From JAAGZL01 sp050297535 (lineage in GTDB: Bacteria; Pseudomonadota; Gammaproteobacteria; Chromatiales; Chromatiaceae), in contig JBNKSV010000002.1 in NCBI GenBank assembly GCA_050297535.1, positions 1-64,000 on the forward strand: a stretch of DNA of 64,000 bases, given 5' to 3'. The position numbers and the translations under genes were made by a program. Shown here one piece after another: positions 8,528-16,380 of the stretch (the stretch's first letter is position 1; the number at the start of each line of letters is the position of its first letter). The notes beneath the pieces were generated by a model. That model was not told the origin of the DNA. It was given only the letters and a program-made list of their open reading frames with translations, and made no database searches.

Positions 8528-9034
8528 ATGTCAAATTACAATGTAAATCCTGAAGGCGACGGCCTTATCGAAAAACTGGTCAACGTCAACCGTGTAGCCA
8601 AGGTGGTTAAGGGTGGACGTATCTTCGGTTTCTCCGCGTTGACCGTGGTTGGCGATGGGAATGGACAGGTAGGTTTTGGTACCGGTAAGGCACGCGAAGT
8701 ACCGGTTGCCATTCAGAAGGCGATGGAGAACGCACGCAGAAATATGCGCAGCGTAAAGCTGAAGGATGACACTCTGCAGTATCCTCTGATGGGTCGTCAT
8801 GGCGCTGCCAGGGTGCATATGCAACCAGCATCCGCCGGTACCGGTATCATCGCTGGTGGTGCTATGCGTGCAGTATTCGAGGTGGTAGGCGTGCATAACG
8901 TTTTGGCCAAGTGCATCGGCACCAACAACCCGTTGAACGTGGTTCGCGCCACCATCAATGGCCTGACTGGGATGGACGATGCAGAGACTGTCGCCGCCAA
9001 GCGTGGCAAGACAGTAGATGAGATTCTGGGGTAA
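8528..9034 (+). CDS. rpsE: 30S ribosomal protein S5
   Basis: S5 with 168 residues: double-stranded RNA-binding-like N-domain (LVNVNRVAKVVKGGRIFGFS) and LAKCIGTNNPLNVVRATING. It helps keep decoding accurate. It follows rplR by ten bases. Confidence 0.98.
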   Translation: MSNYNVNPEGDGLIEKLVNVNRVAKVVKGGRIFGFSALTVVGDGNGQVGFGTGKAREVPVAIQKAMENARRNMRSVKLKDDTLQYPLMGRHGAARVHMQPASAGTGIIAGGAMRAVFEVVGVHNVLAKCIGTNNPLNVVRATINGLTGMDDAETVAAKRGKTVDEILG

Positions 9035-9037
9035 GCC

Positions 9038-9232
9038 ATGGCTAAGAAAAAGATTCCAATGATGAAGGTCACGCTAACGCGCAGTTTGAATGGTCGTCTC
9101 AAGAGTCACCAGGCATGCGTGAGGGGACTGGGACTGCGGCGTATACATCAGACCGTGGAAGTAGAAGATACCCCTGCTACCCGTGGCATGTTGAACAAGG
9201 TCTCCTACATGGTTAGGGAAGAGGAAGCATAA
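9038..9232 (+). CDS. rpmD: 50S ribosomal protein L30
   Basis: The 64-residue protein ends with the L30 pattern VRGLGLRRIHQTVEVEDTPA then RGMLNKVSYMV. It lies three bases after rpsE and one base before rplO. Confidence 0.95.
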   Translation: MAKKKIPMMKVTLTRSLNGRLKSHQACVRGLGLRRIHQTVEVEDTPATRGMLNKVSYMVREEEA

Positions 9233-9233
9233 G

Positions 9234-9668
9234 ATGCGTTTAAACACTATCAAGCCAGGACCGGGCAGCAAATCAAATTCGAAGCGCGTTGGCCGTGGCA
9301 TCGGTAGCGGCCTGGGTAAGACCTGTGGTCGCGGCCATAAGGGCCAGAAATCCCGTGCTGGTGGTTTCCACAAGGTTGGTTTTGAGGGCGGTCAGATGCC
9401 GCTGCAGCGCCGTCTGCCTAAGATTGGATTTATTTCCCGCAAGGCTAAATATACCGCAGAGGTCAGGCTAAATGAGCTGGCCAAGGTAGATGCTGACGTA
9501 ATTGATCTGAAGGCGTTACAGGACGCTAATATTCTGCCGCAGGCGATTAAGCGGGCCAAGGTGATTCTGTCCGGCAGTATTGATAAGGCAGTGACTTTGC
9601 GTGGTCTGGGCGTAACCAAAGGCGCCAAAGAGGCCATCGAGGCTGCAGGCGGAAAGATCGAAGAGTAA
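9234..9668 (+). CDS. rplO: 50S ribosomal protein L15
   Basis: L15 of 144 residues with the glycine-rich N-terminal tail (RVGRGIGSGLGKTCGRGHKG) and the FEGGQMPLQRRLPKIGF segment. It is the last ribosomal gene before secY. Confidence 0.97.
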   Translation: MRLNTIKPGPGSKSNSKRVGRGIGSGLGKTCGRGHKGQKSRAGGFHKVGFEGGQMPLQRRLPKIGFISRKAKYTAEVRLNELAKVDADVIDLKALQDANILPQAIKRAKVILSGSIDKAVTLRGLGVTKGAKEAIEAAGGKIEE

Positions 9669-9674
9669 TAAATA

Positions 9675-11021
9675 ATGGCTACTGGCTCAAAACCAAATCC
9701 TCTGGCTGCAGGACATCTGACCGAACTACGTCGGCGTCTGTTCTTTGTGCTGGGTGCGTTGTTGGTTTTTCGTATTGGCACCTTTATACCGGTCCCCGGA
9801 GTTAATCCGGAGGCGCTGGCCGCCATGTTTGAGCAGCAGCAGGGCACCATCCTGGATATGTTCAACATGTTCTCAGGTGGTGCGTTGAAGCGAGCCAGTC
9901 TGTTTGCCCTGGGTATTATGCCCTACATCTCTGCCTCTATTATTATGCAGTTGATGTCGGCCGTGATTCCGTCGCTGGAACAGCTAAAAAAGGAGGGTGA
10001 GTCCGGTCGTCGCAAGATCACCCAGTACACCAGGTATGGAACGGTTATTCTGGCAACATTCCAGGCCGTGGGTATTTCCATGGCGTTGCAGGGGCAGTCG
10101 GTAGGAGATTTAGGGGTTGTAGTCAATCCAGGTCTGGGTTTTGTCTTTACCGCCGCGGTCTCGTTGGTCACCGGTACCATGTTCCTGATGTGGCTGGGCG
10201 AACAGATTACAGAGCGCGGTATTGGCAATGGCATCTCCTTGATCATCTTTGGCGGTATCGTGGCCGGTCTGCCACAGGCGATAGGCGGTACCCTGGAACT
10301 GGTTAGTACTGGAGAGATGAGTCCAGTAACAGTGTTGACGCTGTTTCTGCTCACTATTGCTGTAACCGCATTTGTGGTGTTCGTGGAGCGGGGCCAGAGA
10401 CGTATAACCGTTAATTACGCCAAGCGCCAGCAGGGAAGAAAGATGATGGCGGCGCAGAGTACCCATCTGCCGTTGAAGCTGAATATGGCTGGTGTTATCC
10501 CGCCCATTTTCGCCTCAAGTATTATTCTGTTTCCATCAACCTTGGGGCAGTGGCTTGGTACCCAGGAGAACATGCGTTGGTTGCAGGATATTGTGGGCAA
10601 GATTGCACCGGGTGAGCCTATCTATGTGATCTTGTATGCAGTGGCGATTGTATTCTTCTGCTTCTTCTATACCGCCTTGGTGTTTAATTCCAAGGAAACA
10701 GCGGACAATCTGAAGAGATCAGGGGCTTTTGTGCCAGGTATCCGTCCTGGGGAGCAGACGGCTAAATATATAGATGGCGTCATGTCCAGACTTACGTTGG
10801 CTGGGGCGATATATATCACGTTGGTATGCCTGCTGCCGGAATTTTTGATTGTTGGCTGGAATGTGCCTTTCTATTTTGGAGGTACGTCACTTCTGATTAT
10901 CGTGGTAGTGGTCATGGACTTTATGGCCCAGGTGCAGGCGCTTCTGACCTCGCACCAATATGAAGGCCTGATGAAGAAGGCCAACCTGAAAGGCCGTGGC
11001 GGGGCAGGTCTCCTGCGCTGA
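9675..11021 (+). CDS. secY: Protein translocase subunit SecY
   Basis: SecY forms the membrane channel for Sec-dependent export. The 448 residues contain ten hydrophobic segments; visible signatures include FRIGTFIPVPGVNPEAL, the plug region LDMFNMFSGGALKRASLFAL, and YAKRQQGRKMMAAQSTHLPL at the cytosolic loop that contacts SecA and ribosomes. It starts six bases after rplO, the usual spc position. Confidence 0.98.
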   Translation: MATGSKPNPLAAGHLTELRRRLFFVLGALLVFRIGTFIPVPGVNPEALAAMFEQQQGTILDMFNMFSGGALKRASLFALGIMPYISASIIMQLMSAVIPSLEQLKKEGESGRRKITQYTRYGTVILATFQAVGISMALQGQSVGDLGVVVNPGLGFVFTAAVSLVTGTMFLMWLGEQITERGIGNGISLIIFGGIVAGLPQAIGGTLELVSTGEMSPVTVLTLFLLTIAVTAFVVFVERGQRRITVNYAKRQQGRKMMAAQSTHLPLKLNMAGVIPPIFASSIILFPSTLGQWLGTQENMRWLQDIVGKIAPGEPIYVILYAVAIVFFCFFYTALVFNSKETADNLKRSGAFVPGIRPGEQTAKYIDGVMSRLTLAGAIYITLVCLLPEFLIVGWNVPFYFGGTSLLIIVVVVMDFMAQVQALLTSHQYEGLMKKANLKGRGGAGLLR

Positions 11022-11061
11022 TACGGGCAAGAATTGAACAGAGTTTTTTGGAGATAGAGCC

Positions 11062-11175
11062 ATGAAAGTTCGGGCTTCAGTAAAGAAAATTTGCCGTAAT
11101 TGCAAGATTGTGCGCCGTAAGGGTGTAGTGCGTGTTATCTGTAAGGACGGTCGGCACAAGCAACGTCAGGGTTGA
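11062..11175 (+). CDS. rpmJ: 50S ribosomal protein L36 (zinc-binding form)
   Basis: A 37-codon ORF reading MKVRASVKKICRNCKIVRRK and ending HKQRQG, with a GGAG site upstream. C11, C14, C27 and H32 form the zinc site of the C+ version of L36. It lies 40 bases after secY. Confidence 0.97.
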   Translation: MKVRASVKKICRNCKIVRRKGVVRVICKDGRHKQRQG

Positions 11176-11188
11176 TAGTTGTTGCGCC

Positions 11189-11217
11189 TTGATTTGTATA
11201 TGGTTTCCCGATAAAAT
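11189..11217 (+). promoter_or_regulatory. Probable sigma-70 promoter of the alpha operon
   Basis: TTGATT at 11189-11194 is separated by exactly 17 bases from TAAAAT at 11212-11217. A GCGCG-TTTT-CGCGC hairpin follows (11219-11232), within the 95-base leader of rpsM, where E. coli has its alpha promoter and the S4-binding structure. The assignment rests on consensus match and position only. Confidence 0.5.
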
Positions 11218-11270
11218 TGCGCGTTTTCGCGCGTGAAGCGGGTTGGTATTATTTTATTTAGGAGTTAGTG

Positions 11271-11627
11271 ATGGCCCGAATTGCAGGCGTCAATATTCCA
11301 GATCGAAAGCACGCTGTTATTGCATTGACGGCAATCTACGGTATTGGTCGCACCAGATCTGCCGAGATCTGCGCGGCCTGTGGTATTGCACAGGACGCAA
11401 AGATACAGAATCTGACAGAGGCAGAGATAGATGCTCTGCGTACTGAGGTTGGGAAGTACAGCGTAGAAGGTGATCTGCGTCGTGATATCTCTATGAACAT
11501 CAAGCGCTTGATGGACCTGGGATGCAATCGCGGTATTAGACATCGTCGCGGTCTGCCGGTTAGAGGGCAGCGTACCAAGACCAATGCGCGTACCAGAAAG
11601 GGACCGCGCCGCCCGATTAAGCGGTAA
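11271..11627 (+). CDS. rpsM: 30S ribosomal protein S13
   Basis: The ATG at 11271 gives MARIAGVNIPDRKHAVIALT and 118 residues, as in E. coli; the adjoining GTG at 11268 is rejected. AGGAGTT lies just upstream. The tail HRRGLPVRGQRTKTNARTRK is diagnostic. S13 bridges to the 50S subunit. Confidence 0.97.
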   Translation: MARIAGVNIPDRKHAVIALTAIYGIGRTRSAEICAACGIAQDAKIQNLTEAEIDALRTEVGKYSVEGDLRRDISMNIKRLMDLGCNRGIRHRRGLPVRGQRTKTNARTRKGPRRPIKR

Positions 11628-11697
11628 ATTAGTAAAGAATTTCGTCCCGTCCAGGTGGGCGGGTGACACATAGACAAGAGTTTGTAGGAACCAGGCA

Positions 11698-12087
11698 ATG
11701 GCAAAACCAAGTAGCCGTACACGCAAGAAGATAACTAAGGTTGTGACCGATGGTGTGGCGCATATCCATGCGTCGTTCAACAATACCATCATTACTATCA
11801 CCGACCGGCAGGGGAATGCCCTCTCCTGGGCCACTTCAGGTGGTTCCGGTTTCCGTGGCTCACGTAAGAGCACACCCTTTGCTGCTCAGGTGGCGGCTGA
11901 CCGCGCTAGTGAGAAGGCGAAAGAGTACGGCCTGAAGAATCTGGACGTAGAGGTGAATGGCCCCGGTCCTGGTCGTGATTCCGCTGTGCGCGCCTTGAAT
12001 AATGCTGGCTTTAAGATTACCAGCATTACGGACGTAACCCCTATACCACATAACGGCTGTCGCCCTCCTAAAAAGCGTCGAGTCTGA
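11698..12087 (+). CDS. rpsK: 30S ribosomal protein S11
   Basis: S11 with 129 residues (AHIHASFNNTIITITDRQGN; end HNGCRPPKKRRV). It forms the platform of the 30S subunit. The 70-base gap from rpsM shows no terminator. Confidence 0.97.
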   Translation: MAKPSSRTRKKITKVVTDGVAHIHASFNNTIITITDRQGNALSWATSGGSGFRGSRKSTPFAAQVAADRASEKAKEYGLKNLDVEVNGPGPGRDSAVRALNNAGFKITSITDVTPIPHNGCRPPKKRRV

Positions 12088-12103
12088 TCGGAGTTAAACA
12101 GAA

Positions 12104-12724
12104 ATGGCAAGATACATAGGTCCTAAGTGTAAACTCAGCCGGCGTGAGGGAACAGATCTGTTCCTGAAGAGCCGAGTACGTTCACTTGAATCCAAATGCA
12201 ACATGGAGAAGCAACCGGGGCAGACCACCGACCGTCGTCGTCGCCTCTCTGACTATGGTTTGCAGTTGCGTGAAAAGCAGAAGGTGCGCCGCATCTACGG
12301 CGTGATGGAGAAGCAGTTCCGTAACTACTACAAGAAGGCTGCTCAGACCAAGGGCGCTACCGGCGAGAACCTGTTGCAGATGCTGGAGCAGCGTCTGGAC
12401 AATGTTGTATATAGGCTTGGCTTCGGGGCGACCCGTGCAGAAGCCCGTCAGCTGGTTAGCCATAAGGCTATCGAAGTTAATGGTAAGGTTGTAAATATTC
12501 CTTCTTATAGTGTTCAGGCAGAAGATGTAATAACTGTCAGAGAAAAGGCAAAAAAGCAGATCCGTATCCAGGGCGCGCTTACATTGGCCGAACAGTACGG
12601 TTTTGTTGAATGGGTAGAGGTAGATCCCAAGGCGATGAAGGGTATTTTTAAGCGAGTCCCTGATCGTTCTGAACTACCAGCCGAGATTAGCGAACAGCTA
12701 GTCGTAGAACTGTACTCCAAATAA
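12104..12724 (+). CDS. rpsD: 30S ribosomal protein S4
   Basis: The 206-residue protein begins MARYIGPKCKLSRREGTDLF and contains the S4 domain GATRAEARQLVSHKAIEVNG. S4 nucleates 30S assembly and is the alpha-operon autoregulator in E. coli. Confidence 0.98.
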   Translation: MARYIGPKCKLSRREGTDLFLKSRVRSLESKCNMEKQPGQTTDRRRRLSDYGLQLREKQKVRRIYGVMEKQFRNYYKKAAQTKGATGENLLQMLEQRLDNVVYRLGFGATRAEARQLVSHKAIEVNGKVVNIPSYSVQAEDVITVREKAKKQIRIQGALTLAEQYGFVEWVEVDPKAMKGIFKRVPDRSELPAEISEQLVVELYSK

Positions 12725-12746
12725 GGGATAGCGGGAGAAACCACCG

Positions 12747-13739
12747 ATGCCGGAGTTTGTAACAGATTTTCTGAAGCCACGCCTAGTCAACGTACAGGCG
12801 ATTACGCCACTGCATTCCAGAGTTTCCTTGGAGCCTATGGAACGCGGATTTGGCCATACCCTGGGCAATGCGCTGCGCAGAATCCTTCTCTCATCTATGC
12901 CCGGTTGTGCCGTAGTAGAGGTCGAGATGGAGGGTGTGCTGCATGAGTACACTACTATGGAGGGAGTGCAGGAGGACGTGCTGGATATACTCCTGAACCT
13001 TAAAGAGCTTGCCATAGTCATGCATACAAGGAATGAGGCAATCCTTACCTTGAGCAAGAAGGGGCCTGGTCCGGTATTGGCTAGCGATATAACTCTTGAC
13101 CATGATGTTGAGATCGCGAACCCGGATCATGTGATCGCCAATCTGACCAAAGACGGCGAAATCAATATGACCCTGAAGGTAGCCAAGGGCATAGGTTACG
13201 AGCCAACTACAGTACGTAATAGTGAGTCTGGCGAGGATCAGCCCATAGGCCGTCTGCAGTTGGACGCAACCTTTTCACCGGTAAAACGCATCTCCTATGA
13301 GGTAGAAGCGGCCCGCGTGGAACAGCGTACTAACCTGGATCGTTTGGTGATTGATTTGGAGACCGATGGCACTATGGATCCAGAAGAGGCTATCCGTCGT
13401 GCTGCCACCATCCTACAGGATCAGTTGTCCGCGTTCGTGACTTTGGATGACAGTTCCGAAGGTGAGGTTAGCCAAGAAAGCGAGAAACCTGCGGTCGATC
13501 CGATCCTGCTGCGTCCGGTGGATGATCTGGAACTGACGGTTCGTTCTGCCAACTGCCTGAAGGCAGAGAATATATTTCTTATCGGTGATCTTATTCAGCG
13601 CACTGAAGTGGAGTTGCTCAAGACACCTAATCTGGGCAAGAAGTCGCTTACCGAGATCAAAGATGTGCTGGCGACTCGAGGCCTCTCTTTGGGGATGCGC
13701 CTGGAAAATTGGCCACCAGAGGGCGTGGAAGTGATGTAA
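12747..13739 (+). CDS. rpoA: RNA polymerase alpha subunit
   Basis: Alpha of 330 residues. The N-terminal domain (about 1-235) shows LEPMERGFGHTLGNALRRIL, which assembles beta and beta-prime; after an acidic linker the C-terminal domain (about 250-318) shows RSANCLKAENIFLIGDLIQR and LGKKSLTEIKDVL, which bind UP elements and activators. It sits between rpsD and rplQ as usual. Confidence 0.98.
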   Translation: MPEFVTDFLKPRLVNVQAITPLHSRVSLEPMERGFGHTLGNALRRILLSSMPGCAVVEVEMEGVLHEYTTMEGVQEDVLDILLNLKELAIVMHTRNEAILTLSKKGPGPVLASDITLDHDVEIANPDHVIANLTKDGEINMTLKVAKGIGYEPTTVRNSESGEDQPIGRLQLDATFSPVKRISYEVEAARVEQRTNLDRLVIDLETDGTMDPEEAIRRAATILQDQLSAFVTLDDSSEGEVSQESEKPAVDPILLRPVDDLELTVRSANCLKAENIFLIGDLIQRTEVELLKTPNLGKKSLTEIKDVLATRGLSLGMRLENWPPEGVEVM

Positions 13740-13800
13740 GGCCAGAAGCCTGTCACTTAATTGATTATTTGAATTAACTAGTTTTGAAGGAAGTCGATCC

Positions 13801-14199
13801 ATGCGACATCGCAAATCAGGGCGGCAACTGAACCGCAACAGCAGCCACCGCAAAGCCATGTTCCGCAACATGACCTGTTCGTTGCTGCGCCATGAACTGA
13901 TAAAGACCACTTTGCCGAAGGCCAAAGAATTGCGCCGTGTAGCAGAGCCTATCATTACCATCGGTAAGGTGGATAACGTAGCTAAGCGCCGTCTGGCCTT
14001 TGATCGTCTGCGTGATAAGGAGATGGTTGGCAAGCTGTTCACCGATATCGGTCCACGCTACAAAGAGCGCCCAGGTGGTTATGTGCGTATTCTGAAGTGC
14101 GGTTACCGTCAGGGTGACAAGGCGCCAATGGCCTATGTCGAGCTGGTTGATCGTCCTGAAGTGGATATAGACGAGGTCGAGGTGGTAGACGCTGAATAA
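13801..14199 (+). CDS. rplQ: 50S ribosomal protein L17
   Basis: L17 with 132 residues (MRHRKSGRQLNRNSSHRKAM; FTDIGPRYKERPGGYVRILK) and an acidic tail ending EVDIDEVEVVDAE. A GAAGG site precedes the ATG. It is the last gene of the superoperon and is followed by a terminator. Confidence 0.98.
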   Translation: MRHRKSGRQLNRNSSHRKAMFRNMTCSLLRHELIKTTLPKAKELRRVAEPIITIGKVDNVAKRRLAFDRLRDKEMVGKLFTDIGPRYKERPGGYVRILKCGYRQGDKAPMAYVELVDRPEVDIDEVEVVDAE

Positions 14200-14220
14200 G
14201 CAGTATCACCAATAAATGCA

Positions 14221-14250
14221 AAAAAAAACCGGGTTTTGCCCGGTTTTTTG
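14221..14250 (+). terminator. Rho-independent terminator of the ribosomal superoperon
   Basis: AAAACCGGG and CCCGGTTTT form a hairpin around a TTTTG loop, followed by a run of T. The A-rich left side would let it work in both directions. Confidence 0.85.
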
Positions 14251-14274
14251 TTGTCTGGGCTATAATCCTGGGGC

Positions 14275-15036
14275 ATGACAGACGCAATGCAAAAACCCAA
14301 ACTTATTGCCCTGTTCACCGACTTCGGTATTGCTGGTCCATATCATAGCCAGATGCAGGCGGTGCTAGCCGCAGCAGGTGTGGAACAACCGGTTATTCAT
14401 CTGATGGTTGATGCGCCGCGCTTTGCTCCACGCCCTTCCGCTTATCTGCTTGCCGCGATCGCGAACGGTATGCCGCCGGGATCACTGATAGTCACTGTTG
14501 TAGATCCTGGGGTCGGTGGTGAGCGCCGGGCAATCTTGGTTAAGGATTCAGATCAGTGGTTTATAGGGCCGGATAATGGCCTGCTCTCACGGGTTGCCAA
14601 GAGAAGTAGCAAGGCTGTGATTGAGGAGATAGTCTGGCGTCCGGAACGGCTCAGTAACAGCTTTCACGGGCGTGATCTGTTTGCACCGGTGGCAGCAGCT
14701 ATTTGTAAACAGCAGCATAACTGTGGACCTGTTGTCCGGCTTGAATCACTGGTAGGTTCTGATTGGCCGGATGATCTGGCTGAGGTTATTTACATAGACG
14801 CCTTTGGTAATGCCATTACCGGGCTCAGGGCAAAGAATGTACCCACGGATATAACGCTTGGGCTTTCTGGAGGCAGGATCAGCTACGCGCGTACATTTAG
14901 TGATGCTCCAGTTGGCGAATTGTTTTGGTATGAGAATTCAATGGGGCTGGTTGAGATAGCGGTCAATCAGGGAGATGCGGCACAAAGGTTAGGTATTGCC
15001 ATTGGCAGTCCGTTGCTATTATTCGGAGTGGTCTGA
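14275..15036 (+). CDS. SAM hydrolase / SAM hydroxide adenosyltransferase family protein (DUF62)
   Basis: Members of this family hydrolyse S-adenosylmethionine to adenosine and methionine and are relatives of fluorinase and chlorinase. The 253 residues show LFTDFG near the start, VVDPGVGGERRAILV (substrate Asp and Arg), IGPDNGLLS, FHGRDLFAPVAA (catalytic His) and a C-terminal FWYENSMGLVEIAVNQGDAA. The Asp-Arg-His set of the hydrolases is present. The short loop typical of halogenases is not seen, so hydrolase is more likely than halogenase. It starts just after the superoperon terminator; the physiological role is not known from context. Confidence 0.85.
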   Translation: MTDAMQKPKLIALFTDFGIAGPYHSQMQAVLAAAGVEQPVIHLMVDAPRFAPRPSAYLLAAIANGMPPGSLIVTVVDPGVGGERRAILVKDSDQWFIGPDNGLLSRVAKRSSKAVIEEIVWRPERLSNSFHGRDLFAPVAAAICKQQHNCGPVVRLESLVGSDWPDDLAEVIYIDAFGNAITGLRAKNVPTDITLGLSGGRISYARTFSDAPVGELFWYENSMGLVEIAVNQGDAAQRLGIAIGSPLLLFGVV

Positions 15037-15133
15037 CCGGATAAAATGACGGATGTCATTGGTAAAAGATATTGGCTAACTTATAAATGACAGCCGAGAC
15101 TGTTTCTTAACCTAAGATGATTGAGGCAAGAAG

Positions 15134-15607
15134 ATGATTGCAAGATATAGGATATATACTGCTTATATCATTGCGCCGATTATCGGATTATTAACGCTCT
15201 TCTTTGTCTGGGTTCAGCCTAGCGTGATATGCACTGAAGGATTGATTTGTTTTAGAAAATTGCCGGCATCAGTCATCTTGGTGGCTACATATTTGTTCTA
15301 CATAGGTATGTTTTTGATGGGGATCAGCCATAAGGCCAGAGAATTCTACGGCGAATCCGGGCTGCCATTTTGGAGACTTGCCCTGGAATCCAGCCATTTC
15401 CCATTACTGGCTACTATCTTTGTAACCTCACTATTGTTGTTTTCCAAATGGCCTGGATCAATTATTGATTGGTTGGATACCATATTTGCAATTCTATTGC
15501 CGATACTTGCGGCGTTTAATCTTTATGCAAGTTGGTACCTCATAGTTGGAAAACATAACAAACAGATTAAGCTCGAGGTACAGAAAGAGAGAACCTTTGC
15601 CGCGTAA
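15134..15607 (+). CDS. Unknown four-helix membrane protein, copy 1 of a tandem pair
   Basis: I do not recognise the family. The 157 residues hold about four hydrophobic segments (near 8-28, 43-63, 88-108, 120-142), two cysteines in the first periplasmic-type loop (CTEGLICFRKLP), a GESGLPFW motif, and a basic C-terminus (IKLEVQKERTF). It begins with a GAGGCAAGAAG upstream site. The next gene encodes a paralogue of the same length. Confidence 0.8.
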   Translation: MIARYRIYTAYIIAPIIGLLTLFFVWVQPSVICTEGLICFRKLPASVILVATYLFYIGMFLMGISHKAREFYGESGLPFWRLALESSHFPLLATIFVTSLLLFSKWPGSIIDWLDTIFAILLPILAAFNLYASWYLIVGKHNKQIKLEVQKERTFAA

Positions 15608-15628
15608 TGTTAATTCAGAGGCAGAAGA

Positions 15629-16102
15629 ATGATAGATAGATACCGTTTATACAGCGCATATTTTATTGCGCCTGTTATCAGCTTATTGATATTTCTTTCT
15701 CTTTGGCTTCAGCCATGCGTGCTCTGTAACATGGATACGGAATGTTTTCGTAAGTTGCCAATAACGGTTGTGTTATTTATGACATATCTACTCTATGTCA
15801 GTTTGTTCTTATCGGGAATAAGCGGTAAAGCAAGGAGTCTCTATGGTGATTCCGGATTACCGTTTTGGGAGCTAGCCAAATCATCAGCACATGGGCCGCT
15901 GCTTCTGGCCATCATAACAACAGCCTTCATGTTGCTGACTGAAATACCGGGGACTGTAAATGAATGGGTAGCGGCCATGTTCGCCGTTCTTTTGCCGTTT
16001 CTTGCTGCATGTATGCTTTATATAAGCTGGTATCTTATTGTAGGCAGGGAGAATAGGCAGATTAAGCTTGATGTCCAGAAGGAGCGGATTTTTACCGCCT
16101 AA
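15629..16102 (+). CDS. Unknown four-helix membrane protein, copy 2 of a tandem pair
   Basis: This 157-residue protein is a clear paralogue of the preceding one, from which it is separated by 21 bases. Shared blocks are Y-R-Y-AY-IAP at the N-terminus, C-FRKLP, GIS-KAR--YG-SGLPFW, SWYLIVG and QIKL-VQKER. Both keep the cysteine pair before FRKLP. The pair probably arose by local duplication and is likely co-transcribed, ending at the terminator 3' of this gene. The function is unknown. Confidence 0.8.
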   Translation: MIDRYRLYSAYFIAPVISLLIFLSLWLQPCVLCNMDTECFRKLPITVVLFMTYLLYVSLFLSGISGKARSLYGDSGLPFWELAKSSAHGPLLLAIITTAFMLLTEIPGTVNEWVAAMFAVLLPFLAACMLYISWYLIVGRENRQIKLDVQKERIFTA

Positions 16103-16110
16103 CCAAAAAG

Positions 16111-16143
16111 AAAAGACTCAGCGCAGGGCTGAGTCTTTTTTTA
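16111..16143. terminator. Bidirectional rho-independent terminator
   Basis: AAAAGACTCAGC pairs with GCTGAGTCTTTT across a five-base loop, flanked by A-rich and T-rich tracts. It can end the paralogue pair on the + strand and the micro-ORF/glycosyltransferase transcript on the - strand. Confidence 0.85.
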
Positions 16144-16159
16144 AGCTTTGATGTATAAC

Positions 16160-16237
16160 TCAGAATACGAACGCAAGAGCAAAGCTCAGTATCAAACCCA
16201 TTGCTCCGATAAGTAGTGCATTTTTACCTTCTAACAT
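16160..16237 (-). CDS. 25-residue single-pass membrane micro-ORF
   Basis: The minus strand has a perfect GAGGAGG ribosome binding site seven bases before an ATG that opens a 25-codon frame: MLEGKNALLIGAMGL, then a hydrophobic stretch ending FALAFVF and TGA. Residues 7-25 would form one membrane helix. It is followed at once by a terminator. The strong translation signal, hydrophobic content and terminator support a real small protein. It is 143 bases downstream of the glycosyltransferase gene on the same strand. No family is recognised. Confidence 0.6.
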   Translation of the reverse strand: MLEGKNALLIGAMGLILSFALAFVF

Positions 16238-16380
16238 ATCAATTCCTCCTCGTTTATTAGCTAACGATTAAATACATTGACTGTCTAGATACAGCGACCT
16301 ATATGGATCACTAATAGGAGTATAAGCAAAAAAAGGTGGTTAAGCCAGATGCCTCTATGCCAGGAAACCTATTTAAGACG

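Noticed and set aside
14275..15036. Chlorinase or fluorinase
   Set aside because: The Asp-Arg-His residues of SAM hydrolases are kept and the halogenase loop is not seen; there is no halometabolite context.
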